Assembly: GCA_033032865.1 (NCBI GenBank) | Contig: JAWHQI010000520.1 | Location: forward strand, 310,001-374,000 | Reading direction: 5' to 3' | Source: Dactylorhiza incarnata | Lineage: Eukaryota > Streptophyta > Magnoliopsida > Asparagales > Orchidaceae | DNA: 64,000 nt | Shown: piece after piece, positions 22,334 to 34,509 of the stretch | Numbering within the stretch: the first letter of the stretch is position 1 | Layout: each line of letters starts with the position of its first letter | Notes under the pieces: generated by a model | What the model was told of the DNA's origin: nothing | The model's database searches: none | What the model saw: only the letters and a program-made list of their open reading frames with translations | Translations under genes and position numbers: made by a program

Positions 22334-23223
22334 CATGTTCTGCTTCAGGTTTCATATCCTACACTCCCTTGTCTGGTCATGACAAAGTGAGCATCACTGA
22401 TGGGTCGCTCTCTCCTATTGCGGGGAAAGGATCCATCCCCAGCACTTCCCTTACTCTCTCTTCTGTCCTTCACGTTCCTACTGTCACGCGCAATCTTCTT
22501 TATATTAGTCATTTGACTAACTCTATGAATTGTTCAGTGACTTTCTTTCCTACCTCTTGTATTTTTCAGGACCTGAAGACTGAGACGGTGATTGGCTCTG
22601 GTAGACTGTGTAATGGGCTCTATGTGTTCGACCCTTCCAGCTCCACTTCCTCAAGTTCCACTTCGTCTCCAAAGGCTCTTCATGCGGATATGTCCTCCGT
22701 TCTGGATTTTTGGCACTGTCGCCTTGGACATCCTCCTACCTCTACTATGAAACTTTTGTTTCCTATTATTTCTAATGCTTTGTTTAATGGTTTTAATTGT
22801 GATGTATGTGAACTTAGTAAACATCACTGTACTTTCCTTCCGTTAATGTCTCATCGGAACTCTGTTCCGTTTGCTCTTATTCACACGGATGTTTGGGGCC
22901 CTTGTCACACTGCCTTTATATCTGGTTGCTTGTGGTTTGTTTCCTTTATTGACTGTTATTCTCGTTGTACTTGGGTGTATTTGATGAAAAGTAAAACCGA
23001 AGTGTTTCCTCTCTTTCAGCGTTTCCATAAGATGATTACTACCCAATTTAGTGCTACAATTAAAATTTTGCGCAGTGTCAATGGTCGAGAGTATATTGAC
23101 TCCCGCTTTGAGATGTACCTGAGTGACCTTGGTATTGTCCATCAAACCTCATGTGTCTACACCCTCGCACAAAATGGAGTTGCTGAGCGCAAGAATCGAC
23201 ATCTCCTTGAGGTGGCTCGATGA
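22330..23223 (+). pseudogene. copia protease end, pre-integrase and integrase
   Basis: A frame of 297 codons: TDGSLSPIAGKGSI, VLHVPTVTRNLLYIS, the zinc-binding set WHCRLGHP...CDVCELSKHH, IHTDVWGPCH, RSVNGREYIDSRF (normally SDNGGEY, so the second catalytic aspartate region is altered) and LAQNGVAERKNRHLLE. It ends in a stop at 23221-23223. The downstream integrase (FGCVYFVHIHPKSKLDP) is in other frames. Confidence 0.82.
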
Positions 23224-23533
23224 TTACTACCCAATTTAGTCCTACCTCATCAATCGCCTCCCTACCCGGGTTCTTGGGCATCAGACTCCTCTGACCACCT
23301 TAAATGTCTGTCCCACTCATCACTTGCCTTGTATCTTTGGGTGTGTGTATTTTGTCCACATACACCCTAAATCCAAACTTGACCCCTGAGCTTTGCGATG
23401 TGTCTTCATCGGCTAATCTCCGACCCAGAAAGGCTACAAGTGTTTCCATCCTGTTACTAAACGGACGTTCATTACTATGGATGTCATCTTCCGGGAATCT
23501 GAAGCTTACTATGAGACCTCACTTTAGGGGGAG

Positions 23534-24066
23534 TTGATTACTAATGAAGTGAGCTCCCCTTCTCTTCCTTTGCCTATTGTTCTTTCCTTTCCTTCTCCTA
23601 CTCCGTTGTATTGTGATCCGGTGATGCCTTCTATACCTGGGGATCCCGTTGCTCCACCACTTCCTCCATTGCTGGTCTATACTCGAAGGAGGGGTACGAA
23701 TAGACAAGCCTTGCCCACACTTCCTGGGTCAACACCTGATCCATCTTCTGATACTGACCGAGGTAATGTTTTTTCCACCAAGCATCTTCTCTCTCACTTT
23801 GTGACCTATGACTCTTTGTCTCCTGCACATAGAGCATTTGTCACCTCCTTGTCTTCCATTCCCATTCCTCGCTCTTGGCAGGAAGCTCTTAAGCACAATG
23901 AGTGGAGGGTTGCTATGTTAGAAGAAATGGAGGCTCTTGATAAAAATCATACGTGGGATCTTGTTCACTTACCTCAAGGGAAAACCGTTGTGAGATGAAA
24001 ATGGGTCTTCTCTGTGAAGCAAAACCCCCAAGGTCTTGTTGAACAGCGCAAAGCTCGATTGGTTGT
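23534..24066 (+). pseudogene. copia integrase tail and truncated RT start
   Basis: A linker rich in P and S is followed by HFVTYDSLSPAHRAFV, WQEALKHNEWRVAMLEEMEALDKNHTWDLVHLP and, after a stop at 23995-23997, KWVFSVKQNPQG...KARLVV. The match to copia RT stops at about 24066, where AT-rich sequence begins. Confidence 0.78.
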
Positions 24067-24639
24067 TCTCCTTGATTATCAATTTATAATTTTCATTTTT
24101 ATTTTTATTTGTTATTTAAATAATTAGAGCTTGCCTTTTCTCCCTAAACTATCCTAAATTACCGTACCTCTTTACTCATGATCTTACTGGACGGTCAACC
24201 CAGTAAGTCGTCTTCAAACGGAAAATATGCGCGCGCGCGAAAACAACATAATAATATAATGACGACAATAAATAATATTAATATGAAAATACTAAGGTTT
24301 GTCGCCGGGTGCCACCTAGTTTGCATCAGAAATCCATCCTTGTGAACGTGGGAGGGTGAACCTCCATTGTAACCACTTCATGCTCCATGATGAAAGTCAT
24401 TGCTTCCCCGTTGTGGGGCATGAGGCTCCATGCAGACCAAGAGGTCGACCAAGACCACTCATTGTTGGCTTTAAAACGAGGCGTGTTGATCCTTTATCAA
24501 CCTTTCGATTCTTTCAAACATAACCTCCAAGAGGTCTTTGGAACCTGCCGTGATTGTCTTGATACCGAGTTTTCGCAGTTCCATGCGTAGGATCGGGTCG
24601 CAGGGCAAATGCAATGGAGGGCATTGGGGGCAATTGCAA
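24067..24639. other. Intron sequence, no recognisable feature
   Basis: AT-rich sequence with a short CG microsatellite near 24232-24240. Nothing coding or transposon-like is recognised. The end grades into the dispersed repeat that follows. Confidence 0.4.
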
Positions 24640-24920
24640 ACGGTTGTTTTCCCGTGATCCTCTATAATGTTGATATAAGTGTTGGAGCCCTTTCGCAACG
24701 TTCGAAGTGGTGGCATCAGCGGAGGAAGCGAAGGGAGGAAATAGGACACAAGACAAAGGACCGTTGAATGGAGGAGCCGTTGCCAGTGAAGAGCGGTCTG
24801 CGCGGCTGGAGGCCGCGCACTATTGTTGTTTTCAGTAGCAACAACGACTTGAATAGCCACAAGAGGGCTGCTATTGGAACAATAGTAGTTGCTACTACTG
24901 CAGGAGGCGATCAACGGTAC
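24640..24920. repeat. Dispersed repeat, copy 2 (unknown type)
   Basis: Diverged relative of 19590-19860 in the same orientation. It extends further left with CCTCCAAGAGGTC and similar sequence not obviously shared. The complement is open for about 147 codons (24914-24471), without a recognisable domain. Confidence 0.5.
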
Positions 24921-25400
24921 TGTCGGGGCTGGCGTACAATCGGCGTTGGGGACACACCCCTAACGTAGTCGCATGATGGAAGGGGGATAAAGAGGGGGCA
25001 GCAGAGAGAGGGAGCCCTAGACATCTTGATGCCCAAATAAACTTGTATTCATTCATACCCTGTTCATAAAACACCCTGGGTATAAATATAAGATTACAAT
25101 GCTTAAAATATACATGAAATAAAATGAAAGATTACAATGCATAAATAAAGTTACTAAATAAAATAAGATCAGAGAATAAAGAAATAACAAAAATTACAAT
25201 TTAAATAACAACTAAATAATGAGATAAATGTAACGTATCTATGCTCTCTCATCACAGGATCTCTTGCCACATGTCTCGTAAATCACTCATGACAAGCTGC
25301 TTAGTTTGTTCACATGTGAGATGCTATTTTTGGGTAAACAACAAGATGACCGTGCAACTAAGTTTGCTTTATGTAAGAGAGCTCTTCATTATTTATGCCA
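24921..25400. other. Intron sequence before the gypsy 5' LTR
   Basis: AT-rich sequence, with no exon and no transposon landmark that I recognise. Confidence 0.4.
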
Positions 25401-26677
25401 TGAGAGATCACGTTTTCATGTTCATGGGCAGACCGACCCTGAACGGAACCTGCCCGAATCTACTTACACAGGAGGCGAAGTTAGGATCACCGGATGGATG
25501 ATCCGAGCCAGTAATCGCGTTCAGAACGGTGATGACATATTTTTATGTATTTTTATATTTTTATTTCATGTATATTTAGTGGTTATGTTTCGGACGATCA
25601 TAGCCGCCCATTGCGAATTCTAAGTCTATAAATAGGGGCATAGTGGCTGTTTTTAAGACATCGCTGAATTTGGGCAGATTTTCTGAGCTCTTGCGGTCTC
25701 TCCACAGTGCCGATTCCGTGGATCATTGGTGCTAAAATTAAGGTAACTCCAGTCCATTCCCATCCACAGCCAAACTTGACTCGTCTAGCCACATAGCCCC
25801 TATTTCTCCAGGCAATTTCTCCCGTCCAGTCCATATCCATGCAATTTTGTCCAAGGAACCCATCCCCTGCATTCCCTGTGTGTTTCTATGCTCCCTTATA
25901 CAGTAATCCTGAAGTTTCCACCCAATAACTGCCATATAACTGCCCCCTTCAACATTTCTGTTTCAACATTTTCCTGTATATTCAGTCTGGAAGTGTTTGA
26001 ACTATCTTTCACCTACCATAATCAGCCTCCAATCCTCTATTTCAGTAACAACCACCCACTAATCTCCCTCTTCCAGCCTAGTCGAGCCCCTCCCAGCATT
26101 TTCCCACTCACGGTAGTAGCAGATTTCCAAACCAAACTGGATCCCTTGTCTTCAGTCGGCAGTTCAGAACGTCCATCCTAGTTTACCAGCAATTCAGTGC
26201 TAGGAAACCCCCAAAATTCCTATTCAGGCCTGAAATCATATTTCCATGCTATCATATCAGATTCCCCAACCCCTCACAGCCCACTCCAAAACCCTAGGAG
26301 TTCTGAAATCTGCATACGATCACGACCAGGTTGCTGTCCAGACCCAAATCAGCCACCGTTCTTATCTCTCGGGCCCCTATTTCTTGTTTAAGTTCATATT
26401 TAAAATCAATTTTACTCTTTACTGCTTATTAGGTGAACTATCATACAATTTGTGATATTATTTCCTATCTATTTGTCCAAGACTTGTTCTATTTGAGGAG
26501 TTTATTTACTTGGTGTTTAATTTAAGCAATTTCTCTTTAATTATAATTAGATCTTGCTTGTATTTCTAACGCGTAATCTCTAGCATGAATGTTTGCGGAT
26601 CTTACTATTAATTTTAAAATTCATTGCAGTTAATGTCCTTAAAGACACATATTCATTCACTACATCAGTCCCATGTC
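25401..26677 (+). repeat. 5' LTR of the gypsy at 25401-31006
   Basis: It starts TGAGAGATCACG and ends GTCA three bases before the PBS. Promoter-like TCTATAAATAGGGGCA lies at 25624-25639. Aligns with 29348-31006. Confidence 0.75.
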
Positions 26678-26680
26678 AAT

Positions 26681-26692
26681 TTGGTATCAGAG
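26681..26692 (+). other. Primer-binding site, initiator tRNA-Met type
   Basis: TGGTATCAGAGC, an exact match to the usual initiator tRNA-Met PBS, lies three bases after the 5' LTR end. Confidence 0.92.
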
Positions 26693-27049
26693 CTCCAGGT
26701 TCGGGCTTAGTTTAAGATACGTGGGACTAGAGTCTATATATCATTCATGACATATCATAGTAGTCGTAGTCGTCTTGAGCAATGTGGTTATGGCCAGGAC
26801 GAGCGTCTAGGTTATTGTCATTACTTTCCTCAATTCGAGGATTCATAGTCTATTTATGCATGAATCTAGAGAGCTCCTTACGAGAGATCTTCATTGTATT
26901 TACAAATCATTCATGCCCACCCTTTCATAAAGGTCTTGTTGACCCCCCATGACGATCCAACTTTGGTAGGGAGAAGTACTCTCATTATGATGATTATCCA
27001 GAGTCACGACCCGAAAGGTAAAATATAAAGGTCTCGAGTATACATTCCG

Positions 27050-28374
27050 GAGAGTTGCCCCAGCTTTTGATGGTTTACAGAGTCCTGAGTCTTTTAGTTA
27101 TTGGCTTGTAGATATGGAATACTACCTAGATAAATACTGGATATTTGGTTAGCGTCATGTTAAATTTGAGAAGACTAGACTCCTTGATCAGAGTAGAGCG
27201 TATTGGAGTAGGATAAAGTGGACTCTTAAGAGCGACCATCTTCGCCCTGTCACTAGTTGGGTTGATATGAAGCGGGAATTATGCCAGAAGTATCTTACAA
27301 CTTCTTATAATAGTCTCCTCCTTAAGTAGCTGCTTTTCCTACAACAAGGATCTATGTTTGTTCCCAATTATAGGGCTAGTTTTGATGAGTTAGCAGTGAG
27401 GAGCGACATCTAAGAGGAGCCCGCTTCACCACTTCCCGATTTCGGTCTAGGCTTCGATCCGAGATATATATAAAGTTGGCTTCTCACCGCTTAGATTCTA
27501 TCGATCAGATATTTCACCTAGCTTTACATTACGAGCATTATCTTAGATCCGCTAGACCGAGACGAGTTAACCTGCAGCTTGACCAATCCACCACTATAGA
27601 TCTTTCCCCACCAGAGACCACAAGTGCACTTAGTTGTGACCCCACAGACACAACATTTCAATCCCCGACTATTGGGTTCTCTCGTTCTGATGAGATTCAG
27701 ACGTAATGACCCAATGCCCTACAATGAGTCTACTCCTCTGTGGTGAGCATGAGCCTACTCTTGACTCGATTCTGTATGATGAGGGAGATATTGCCACATC
27801 TGTTGAGATTATTTTTTAGAGCGACATAAGTAGAGCACTAAAGTTAGACATGAGGGAGTGTCTGTTGCCTACACCCATTCTTGATTAGGATGAGATTCTG
27901 ATGAGTGATCTATTTATGAGCACAAGATTCTTGAAGTCTTTTCAAATCATATCTCTTAGTCATCCCACCCATAAGGATCTTGAGCCTAGTGCATAGTGCG
28001 TAGTGATTGACCTGATGCTCAAGGATACTCCTGATATATCAGGAATCTATTCCAGTACTCGTCGCATCCTCCTCCTGGTAAGACACCCGATGATCGAAAA
28101 CATTCAATACATCCTAGAGTGGTATCCTAGTGCCAATGCCTTTGACATTCTCCTGGGCGATCGGCTCATTCGCGACGAATTTCCATATGGACCGCTTAGT
28201 GAGCCTCATATATACATCATAGGCTCATACATTAGTACCGATACCTCATGTCAATATAGGTGTGTTCATCGCATACTCGACGAGTATTTATACACTCCAC
28301 CTAGAGAGACGCCTGATAATAAGTCACCGCTCGTTAGGGACCTACACATCATTAATGAGTCGGTCAAGGGGTAG
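27050..28374 (+). pseudogene. gypsy gag and protease remnants
   Basis: Read through stops, 27060-27400 gives APAFDGLQSPESFSYWL, YYLDKYWIF, RVKFEKTRLL-like, AYWSRIKW, VTSWVDMKRELCQKYL and FVPNYRASFDEL, a chromovirus-type gag. Around 28000-28350 a protease-to-linker remnant may be present (IDLMLKDTPDISGI), but this is weak. Many stops; non-functional. Confidence 0.65.
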
Positions 28375-28859
28375 AGTGCTCTTGATGGCTCAAGTATCTA
28401 TTTTATTTTTACCATCACTTTAGGCGACATTCGACATTACTATACTATCATATCTAATTGTCGATATCACTAGTGATTTTTGAGTGATCATCACACTCTT
28501 GATGAATTTTTTTCTACCCCACCACCTGAGCCTCCTGACCATGTACCCCTCTTAGGAGTTCCTTATAGCACCATCGAGCCTCAGTATAAGGAGTCGGTTA
28601 TATCGATTGTTCATCATTCACATTGGCTGCATGAGCATTTAGATATATTGCATGACTCGCATGTGTTATATGATTCATATTTATTGTATGTTTTTCATCT
28701 TTTGCATGAACTGCATGAACTTGTCCGACGAAAGTTTGCAATAGGTAATGAAAATTATAACGTTTACATAGACATTCACAGGTTAGAGAAGACGAGCAAG
28801 TGATGGTTATAATTAATTCTGAGAGGTTCCCTTTGTGAGTAACGACAAAATTAAATGTT

Positions 28860-29288
28860 ACACGAATGAGTCTCTATACAGTAGTGCGAAGAATTAAGTC
28901 AAATGCTTATGAATTAAATATCCATAATAGTATGAGAGTTCATCTTGTATTCAATATTGAGGATTTGACTCCATATTATGAGCTCCTCGAGTATTTGAGT
29001 CTATTCCATGATACTACCCGTGGGCCTCATCCTCCACCTATACCAGACACTCCTACTCAACTCCCGCCTCAGCTCACTACCCACCTACTAGCAGACTCAT
29101 CAGTTCCTACTTCGACACCTATTTCTCGTTCGGCACTCGAGAGTATACACCCTTCCACCGAGAGCATGTCAGACATTATGAGCCATAACATTTCAGCCAC
29201 ACAAGACGACTCCACAGTACAATCCCTGGTTCATTGGTACTTGGATGACGCCAGAGGAGCTCAACATACTTGCCCCTGGGCTTCGTGA
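28860..29288 (+). pseudogene. gypsy integrase C-terminal remnant
   Basis: The + strand reads VVRRIKSNAYELNI, MRVHLVFNIEDLTPYYE and a Pro/Thr-rich tail. This resembles the GPF/Y-like integrase C-terminus that ends in VFNVADLxPY in chromoviruses. The reverse transcriptase, RNase H and integrase core between here and the gag are deleted. Confidence 0.7.
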
Positions 29289-29347
29289 GGAGTATGATCA
29301 TCTTCATTCAACGGATATGAATGCTATCAAGGCAGGGGGGGGGGGAT

Positions 29348-31006
29348 TGATGAGGATCACATTTCACGGCCGGACTGACCCTTATTGGAACCCACCCGAG
29401 CCTACTTACACAGTTGGCGGACTTAGGATCGTGGGTTGGACGATCCGAGTCGGTAGTCGCATTCAGAACGACGGCGACGACATATTTATATGTTTTTTTG
29501 GTATTTTTATTTCATGTATGTTTAATGGTTTTATGTTTCCGACGATCATGACAGTCTATGGTGGGTTCTAAGTCTATAAATAGGGGTATAAAGGCTGATT
29601 TTCAGACATCGCAGAATTTGGACAGATTTTCTGGGCTCTTGCGGTCTCTCCATGGTGCCAATCCGTGGGTCATTGGTGCCGAAGCTAAGGTAACTCCCTT
29701 CCCACTACCCATAAATACCCTTTCACACATAACCGCCTAAAACTACCCATTACTAATTCCCCTAATTCTGTACAACCGAACCATCATTCCCGTCCATTTC
29801 CATCTGCAGCCAAACTTGATCCGTCTAGCCACATAGCCCTTCAAACAGCCACCTGTTTCACCGTCCAGTCCATATCCATGCAGTTTTGTCCAAGGAACCC
29901 ATTCCATGCATTCCTTGTGCGTTTCTCTGCTCCTGTCAACAGTATTCCTGAAGTTTCCACCCAGTAATTGCCATATAACTGCCCCTCCATTTCCATTTCG
30001 ACTTTTTCCTGTAAATTCAGTCTTGAAGTGTTGGAACTATCTTCCGCCTACCATAGTCATTCTCCAATCCTCTATTCCAGCAACAACCACCTACTAATCT
30101 CCCTTTTCCAGCCTAGTCGAGCTCCTCCCAGCATTTTCCCACTCACGGTAGTAACAGATTTCCAAAACCAAACTGAATCCCATCTCTTCAGTCTGCAGTT
30201 CAGCACGTCCAGCCCAATTTTCCAGCAATTCAGTGCCAGGAAACCCCCCTAAACTACGTTTCAGGTCTGAAATCATGCTTCCCTGCTGTCATATCAGGCT
30301 CCCCAACCCCTCACAGCCCACTCCAAAACCCTACGAGTTCTGAAATTTGCACAAGATCACGACCAGGTTATTGTTCACTCCCAAGTCCGCCACCATTCTT
30401 GTCTCTCGAGGCCCTATTTCTTGTGTAATTTCATATTTAAAGTCGTTTTACTCTTTGTTGCTTATTAGGTGAACTATAATACCATTTGGGATATTATTTC
30501 GTGTCTGTTTGTCCAAGGCTTGTTCTATTTGCGGAGTTTATTTTATTGGTGTTTAATTTAAGCAATCTCTCTTTAATTTTAATTAGATCTTGTTTGTGTT
30601 TCTAACGCCTAATCTCTAGCGTGGATCTTTGCGGATCTTAATATTAATTTTAAAACTTATTGCAATTAAATGTTGGACAATCGCATGCGCATTGCATCAT
30701 TTTTGTGAATTCCCGGCATCACCACACTAAGGCTGCGTTTGGCGCGGCTTATCGTTACTTATTTGCTGCGGTGAGGTTGGACAAAAACGACATTGTCATT
30801 GAATATGTTTGGTATGACAAATGTTACTACCGCTACCAAACAAATAAACTAGTTTGGGGCATAAGATTTTGGTATGACAATGACATTTTTGTCCAACCTC
30901 ACCGGAGCAAATAAGCCTACGATAAGCCGCGCCAAACGCAGCCTAATACCTAATCATCAATGTTCCCTTAAGGCACATATTCACTCACTACATCAGTCTT
31001 GCATCA
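29348..31006 (+). repeat. 3' LTR of the gypsy, with nested MITE
   Basis: Starts TGATGAGGATCAC after a run of G and ends near ATCA at 31006. It is homologous to 25401-26677. A MITE (30731-30943) with TAA target duplications is inserted near its end. Confidence 0.75.
30731..30943. mobile_element. Tourist-like MITE, TSD TAA
   Basis: The element starts GGCTGCGTTTGGCGCGGC and ends with its complement, flanked by TAA at 30728-30730 and 30944-30946. The inverted repeats extend through most of the element (TGAGGTTGGACAAAAA on the left is matched on the right). The 3-bp TSD and the TIRs suggest a PIF/Harbinger-derived MITE. It interrupts the gypsy 3' LTR, so it is younger than that insertion. Confidence 0.88.
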
Positions 31007-31181
31007 CGTGTACGCCATATAAGAAAAGTTTACCTCCAGCATAATTCTGCTGTGTTTTATTTTGTTTAATAATTGGAAATGAGATTTTACTTTTTTTCTT
31101 CTTCCAGGAGTGCATAAGTGTCGCAGTACATCTAAGTAGTAAAAACCTAATATTTTGTGGTTGTAATCAATCTATTTTCAG

Positions 31182-31276
31182 GGTTGCACTGCCACGGTTC
31201 TTCTGGTATGGCTTGATTATGATGATGAAATGTACGTTCAGTGTGCAAATGTTGGCGATTCAGCTTGCCTTTTGGG
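31182..31276 (+). CDS. KAPP: KAPP exon (GCTATV...CANVGDSA)
   Basis: The acceptor is TCTATTTTCAG at 31171-31181 and the donor GTATGT at 31277. It starts in phase 0 and reads GCTATVLLVWLDYDDEMY, then VQCANVGDSACLL plus two bases of a glycine codon. These are the PP2C GCTA and GDSA strands, strongly conserved in KAPP. Only 175 bp separates the exon from the end of a gypsy LTR. Confidence 0.93.
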
Positions 31277-31969
31277 GTATGTCCTCTATCTTTCTCTTAT
31301 ATTTTGTCTGAGTAACAAAATGATCTAACTCTTTCAGATTGTTTAACTTACTAGTTATTATCGTTGAAACCTTTTTGATGGTTTGGATTTAGTTCTCCTT
31401 TTCATTGTATTTTTGTTGTAAAATGTATAAGTCAATTGTTGTAGCTTTAGTGCGAACATAAACGTTTTTGTTGAAAATTGTGTTCTTGGAAAAGAAAACT
31501 CAACTTAATTGTAGAAATCACATTTGTTTATTTAAAATATGAACATCGCCGAGTGACATGGATATGGCCTTTTGTGCTAAAATAGGATTTTAAAACGAGA
31601 TTTGGTTGCTATGCAGCAATATTGACGTTCTCTCTCAGTTGTTCGGTGCGACGACAGAAATTTTCCGTTCTTTTGGCCCTCCATTGTTACCACAATTTCA
31701 CTCCCCCGCACAACAAACTCACCAACCGTCTCATCCACCTCCGCATCATCATTCCACATCCACTTTCACCCCAAAAGGTTTGCATGCACCCGGCTTTCCT
31801 CCCAACTCCTTGTGTCGCTAATTTCCCTCTTCCTCCCTCGCACCTGGATGATGATTCATACGAAGAAAATCATGAATTTTGGCCCCCTTTTTTACCAAAA
31901 TTAATCTGCTTTCTTTGTAGCAGATTTCCGACAGCCAAAAACAGCTGATGTACAATGGCAATAAGGGCC
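31277..31969. other. Intron sequence, no recognisable feature
   Basis: The proximal part of the second visible intron. The + strand at 31606-31948 is open in two frames but has no domain I recognise. It may be the decayed leader of the gypsy remnant that follows. Confidence 0.4.
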
Positions 31970-34389
31970 TAAAAACACGCATCTGAGGCATTTTGAGTCG
32001 ACTTTAGCCATCAGGAACCTATTAGGAAGTTTGAAGTGTTGGCTCCTTTTTGACACGTTAGAAGGATTGGCGATAGACTGGTTTTTTAGTCTACCCGCCG
32101 GAAGTATCGCAAATTATAGTGATTTCAAGAGGTTGTTGGCCTATAAATTCCTGAGTTCTAAGAGGATGAAGCGTAGATCTGGCCTCTTGCTAGACCTACG
32201 ATAAGGTGAGCATGACTCATTGCGGAACTATGTCACCCGATTCTAGAGAGCAAAGGTCAGCGTGTGGTCAGCAAACAACAATTTCTCGCAAGTTGCCTTG
32301 GTGAGGGGACTTTGCGGTGGGCTTTTCAATTATCAACTGCATTTTCTTCCCCCAACAACTTTTTCTCAAGCACTTGAGCTTGTTAATCGACACATGGAAG
32401 CCAAAGAAAGTACGGAGAACCCCTTGCACCGGCCCATTCCCCCAACGGCTCCTTGTCCCCCAAGGCGAGATGAGGACAGGAGGCTGCCCGGTCGCCACCA
32501 GCATATGCATCACATCTGTCGAGATGCACCCCAACACCATGAAAACCCCCATCGCCGATGAACGGCCCACTGAAGCTTCATCCACCTTGAGAAGCCGATC
32601 TCCCCTCATTGAATCATCCCCTGTAGCAACTCGTCGCAGCAATCACCCCTCCAATTTCTTCAGACCACCTCCTCCAATACTTGTTCCACTTTGCCCTCGT
32701 AATAAAGCTCTTTATTGTGAATATCACCGGGAGAGGGCCACACTACTGATCAGTGTCGGCATCTGAAGAACTTTCTCCACTGATTGTTTCAAAATGGCAA
32801 GTTGTAAGAGTTTTTGATGAAGCCTCCCTCTACCGAGAGGAAGGAGAGAGTGGGTGATGAGGCCAAGACTTCTACCGTTACTCCTCAAGAGCCCAATGTT
32901 GATATAGGGACAATCAATGGAGGTATCAGTTTGAATTGTGAAGGCGAGCCAGTATGAAGAGGGTGCGAACAGACGAAGTTCTTTCGCTTCCCTTGTGACA
33001 CAGCTGCCCCGGCGGGAACCATCTCATTCTACCAAGCAGACTTAGTGTTGGTCAGAGAACCCTACCACGACGCCATCATCATCAACGACGTTATTGCAAA
33101 CTCCAACATCCAACACATTATAATGGATGCATGGTGTTCTGTAAATATTTTATTAAAAAAAAATTGGCTGCAGGTTTGGAGCTTAGTTTGTTGAAAGCAT
33201 GTGATGGGCATGGTGAGTTTTGTAGGGGATCGAACATAAGTTTTAAGATTTATTCAACTCCCAGTCTCCACAGCTAGAGAGACGAAGATGATCACTTTCA
33301 TTGTGATTTATGTCCCGAACATTTACAACGCCATCTTCGGTCGAACATTACTCAGTGCCTTTAGAGCAATCTTGTCCACACGACACCTGATGATGAAGTT
33401 CTGGGAGAATAACAAGGAGAATGTGGTAGTCGGAGATCCCGTTGTATCGCGAAAGTGCTATGTGGAGGCTGTGAATACTATTGATGAAGGTAGCCAAGAA
33501 GAGGAAGTATCCTGCATTGTACTTGCCCACCTCATCTAGCAAGTTCCAGCAGTAGGAGAAAGAGATGAAGAAGGAGAAGATGGAAGATGAAGTTTTGTCG
33601 AGCGGATATCAATGTTGTGATGGTGAAGAAGCCCAATGAGCAATAGTGTATGTGTATCGAGTCCCGCAATCTTAATGAAGCCACCCCAAAGATTCCTACC
33701 CCTTGCCTTCAATTGATTCTCTAATCGATTCTGCTTCTGGTGTTTCTTTTCTAAGTGTTCTTAATGCATTTTCTAGCTATCATTAGATCCACTTGTGCTC
33801 ACCCGATCAACCCAAAACAATTGTTCTCACATTGTTTTGCTACAAAGTAATGCCCTTCAGGCTCAAAAATGTAGTTGCGACGTATCAATGGGCCATGAAT
33901 TTCATGTTTAAACCTCAAGGGGTAGGACTGTAGAAATCTGCGTTGATGACTTGTTGATCAAAAGTAAGACATTCCAAGAACACGTTATCGATTTGCGAGA
34001 AACATTCTTTACTTTGTGAAAACACTGAATGCAACTTAATCCACTTCTAACCCCTCACGGGATTGACCATAATCCCAACAAAATTGAAGCCATCCTGCAA
34101 ATGAATTCTCCGTCCCTCAAAAACTCCAACGACTTACTTGGACGATCGTGGGCATCATCCTTTTTTATCAGAAGTTGGTGAAAATGCTCGCCTTTTTTCT
34201 AGCTTTAAGGGCAACTACTCATTTTGAATGGAACAACGTTTGCGAGATGGCCCTGCAGAAACTCAAACGACAATTATCTCCCCTAACACTTTTATAAATC
34301 CCTTGCAAAGGGGGAACCTCTATACTTATATCTCACTGTCGGACACGAAACAGTTAGTTTGGTTTTAATTCGGGAGGAAAATAACAAAC
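31970..34389 (+). mobile_element. Decayed Ty3/gypsy (Tat/Ogre-like) remnant
   Basis: In order on the + strand: gag (LAIDWFFSLPAGSIANYSDFKRLL near 32070), gag zinc region (ALYCEYHRERATLL near 32710), protease (IYVPNIYNAIFGRTLLSAFRAILSTRHLMMKF at 33300-33400), RT (FLSVLNAFSSYH, HLCSPDQPKTIVLT and YKVMPFRLKNVVATYQ at 33750-33890) and the start of RNase H (GEPLYLYLTVGHETVSLVL near 34310). Frameshifts and stops are numerous. It is interrupted at 34390 by a copia LTR inside the RNase H region. Confidence 0.82.
33288..33539 (+). pseudogene. gypsy protease segment
   Basis: An open segment of 83 codons with the retropepsin C-terminal motif (YNAIFGRTLL) followed by the CYVEAV strand seen in Tat/Ogre-type elements. 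It is part of the remnant at 31970-34389. Confidence 0.75.
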
Positions 34390-34509
34390 TGTTGGTATTT
34401 ATGTATTTTTGGTTATTTTTATTTTGTTCTTTCCCTAAGTCCTCCTTACCCATATATAGTGGGTTGGAACTCTTTTTTCATTATTCAATAATGTCAAGAC
34501 ATTTGCTCA
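34390..34509 (+). repeat. 5' LTR of the copia derivative
   Basis: Starts TGTTGGTATTTATG and ends ATTTGCTCA immediately before the PBS. The edge at 34390 is supported by the interruption of gypsy RNase H reading (EENNK) at that point. Confidence 0.75.

Larger units (their letters stand above)
20535..24066 (+). mobile_element. Decayed Ty1/copia element, truncated in RT
   Basis: A 5' LTR ends in CCAACA at 20637, followed by the PBS TGGTATCAGAGG at 20638-20649. The leader, gag, zinc knuckle, protease region, pre-integrase and integrase follow, and the RT start is cut off at about 24066 after EQRKARLVV. Stops occur near 21298, 23221 and 23994, with frameshifts near 21780, 22310 and 23240. The left LTR edge is not defined because no second LTR is present. 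It is the same family as the copia on the - strand at 5446-8760. Confidence 0.85.
25401..31006 (+). mobile_element. Ty3/gypsy element with two LTRs and a large pol deletion
   Basis: The 5' LTR (25401-26677) and the 3' LTR (29348-31006, interrupted by a MITE) share sequence over more than 1.2 kb, including the TATA-like block TCTATAAATAGGGG near 25625 and 29573. The PBS TGGTATCAGAGC at 26681-26692 follows the 5' LTR. A purine run of AAGGCAGGGGGGGGGGA type at about 29331-29346 precedes the 3' LTR. The interior of 2.7 kb holds gag, a decayed protease region and the integrase C-terminus only. The LTRs differ at many positions, so the insertion is old. No clean target duplication is visible. Confidence 0.82.
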
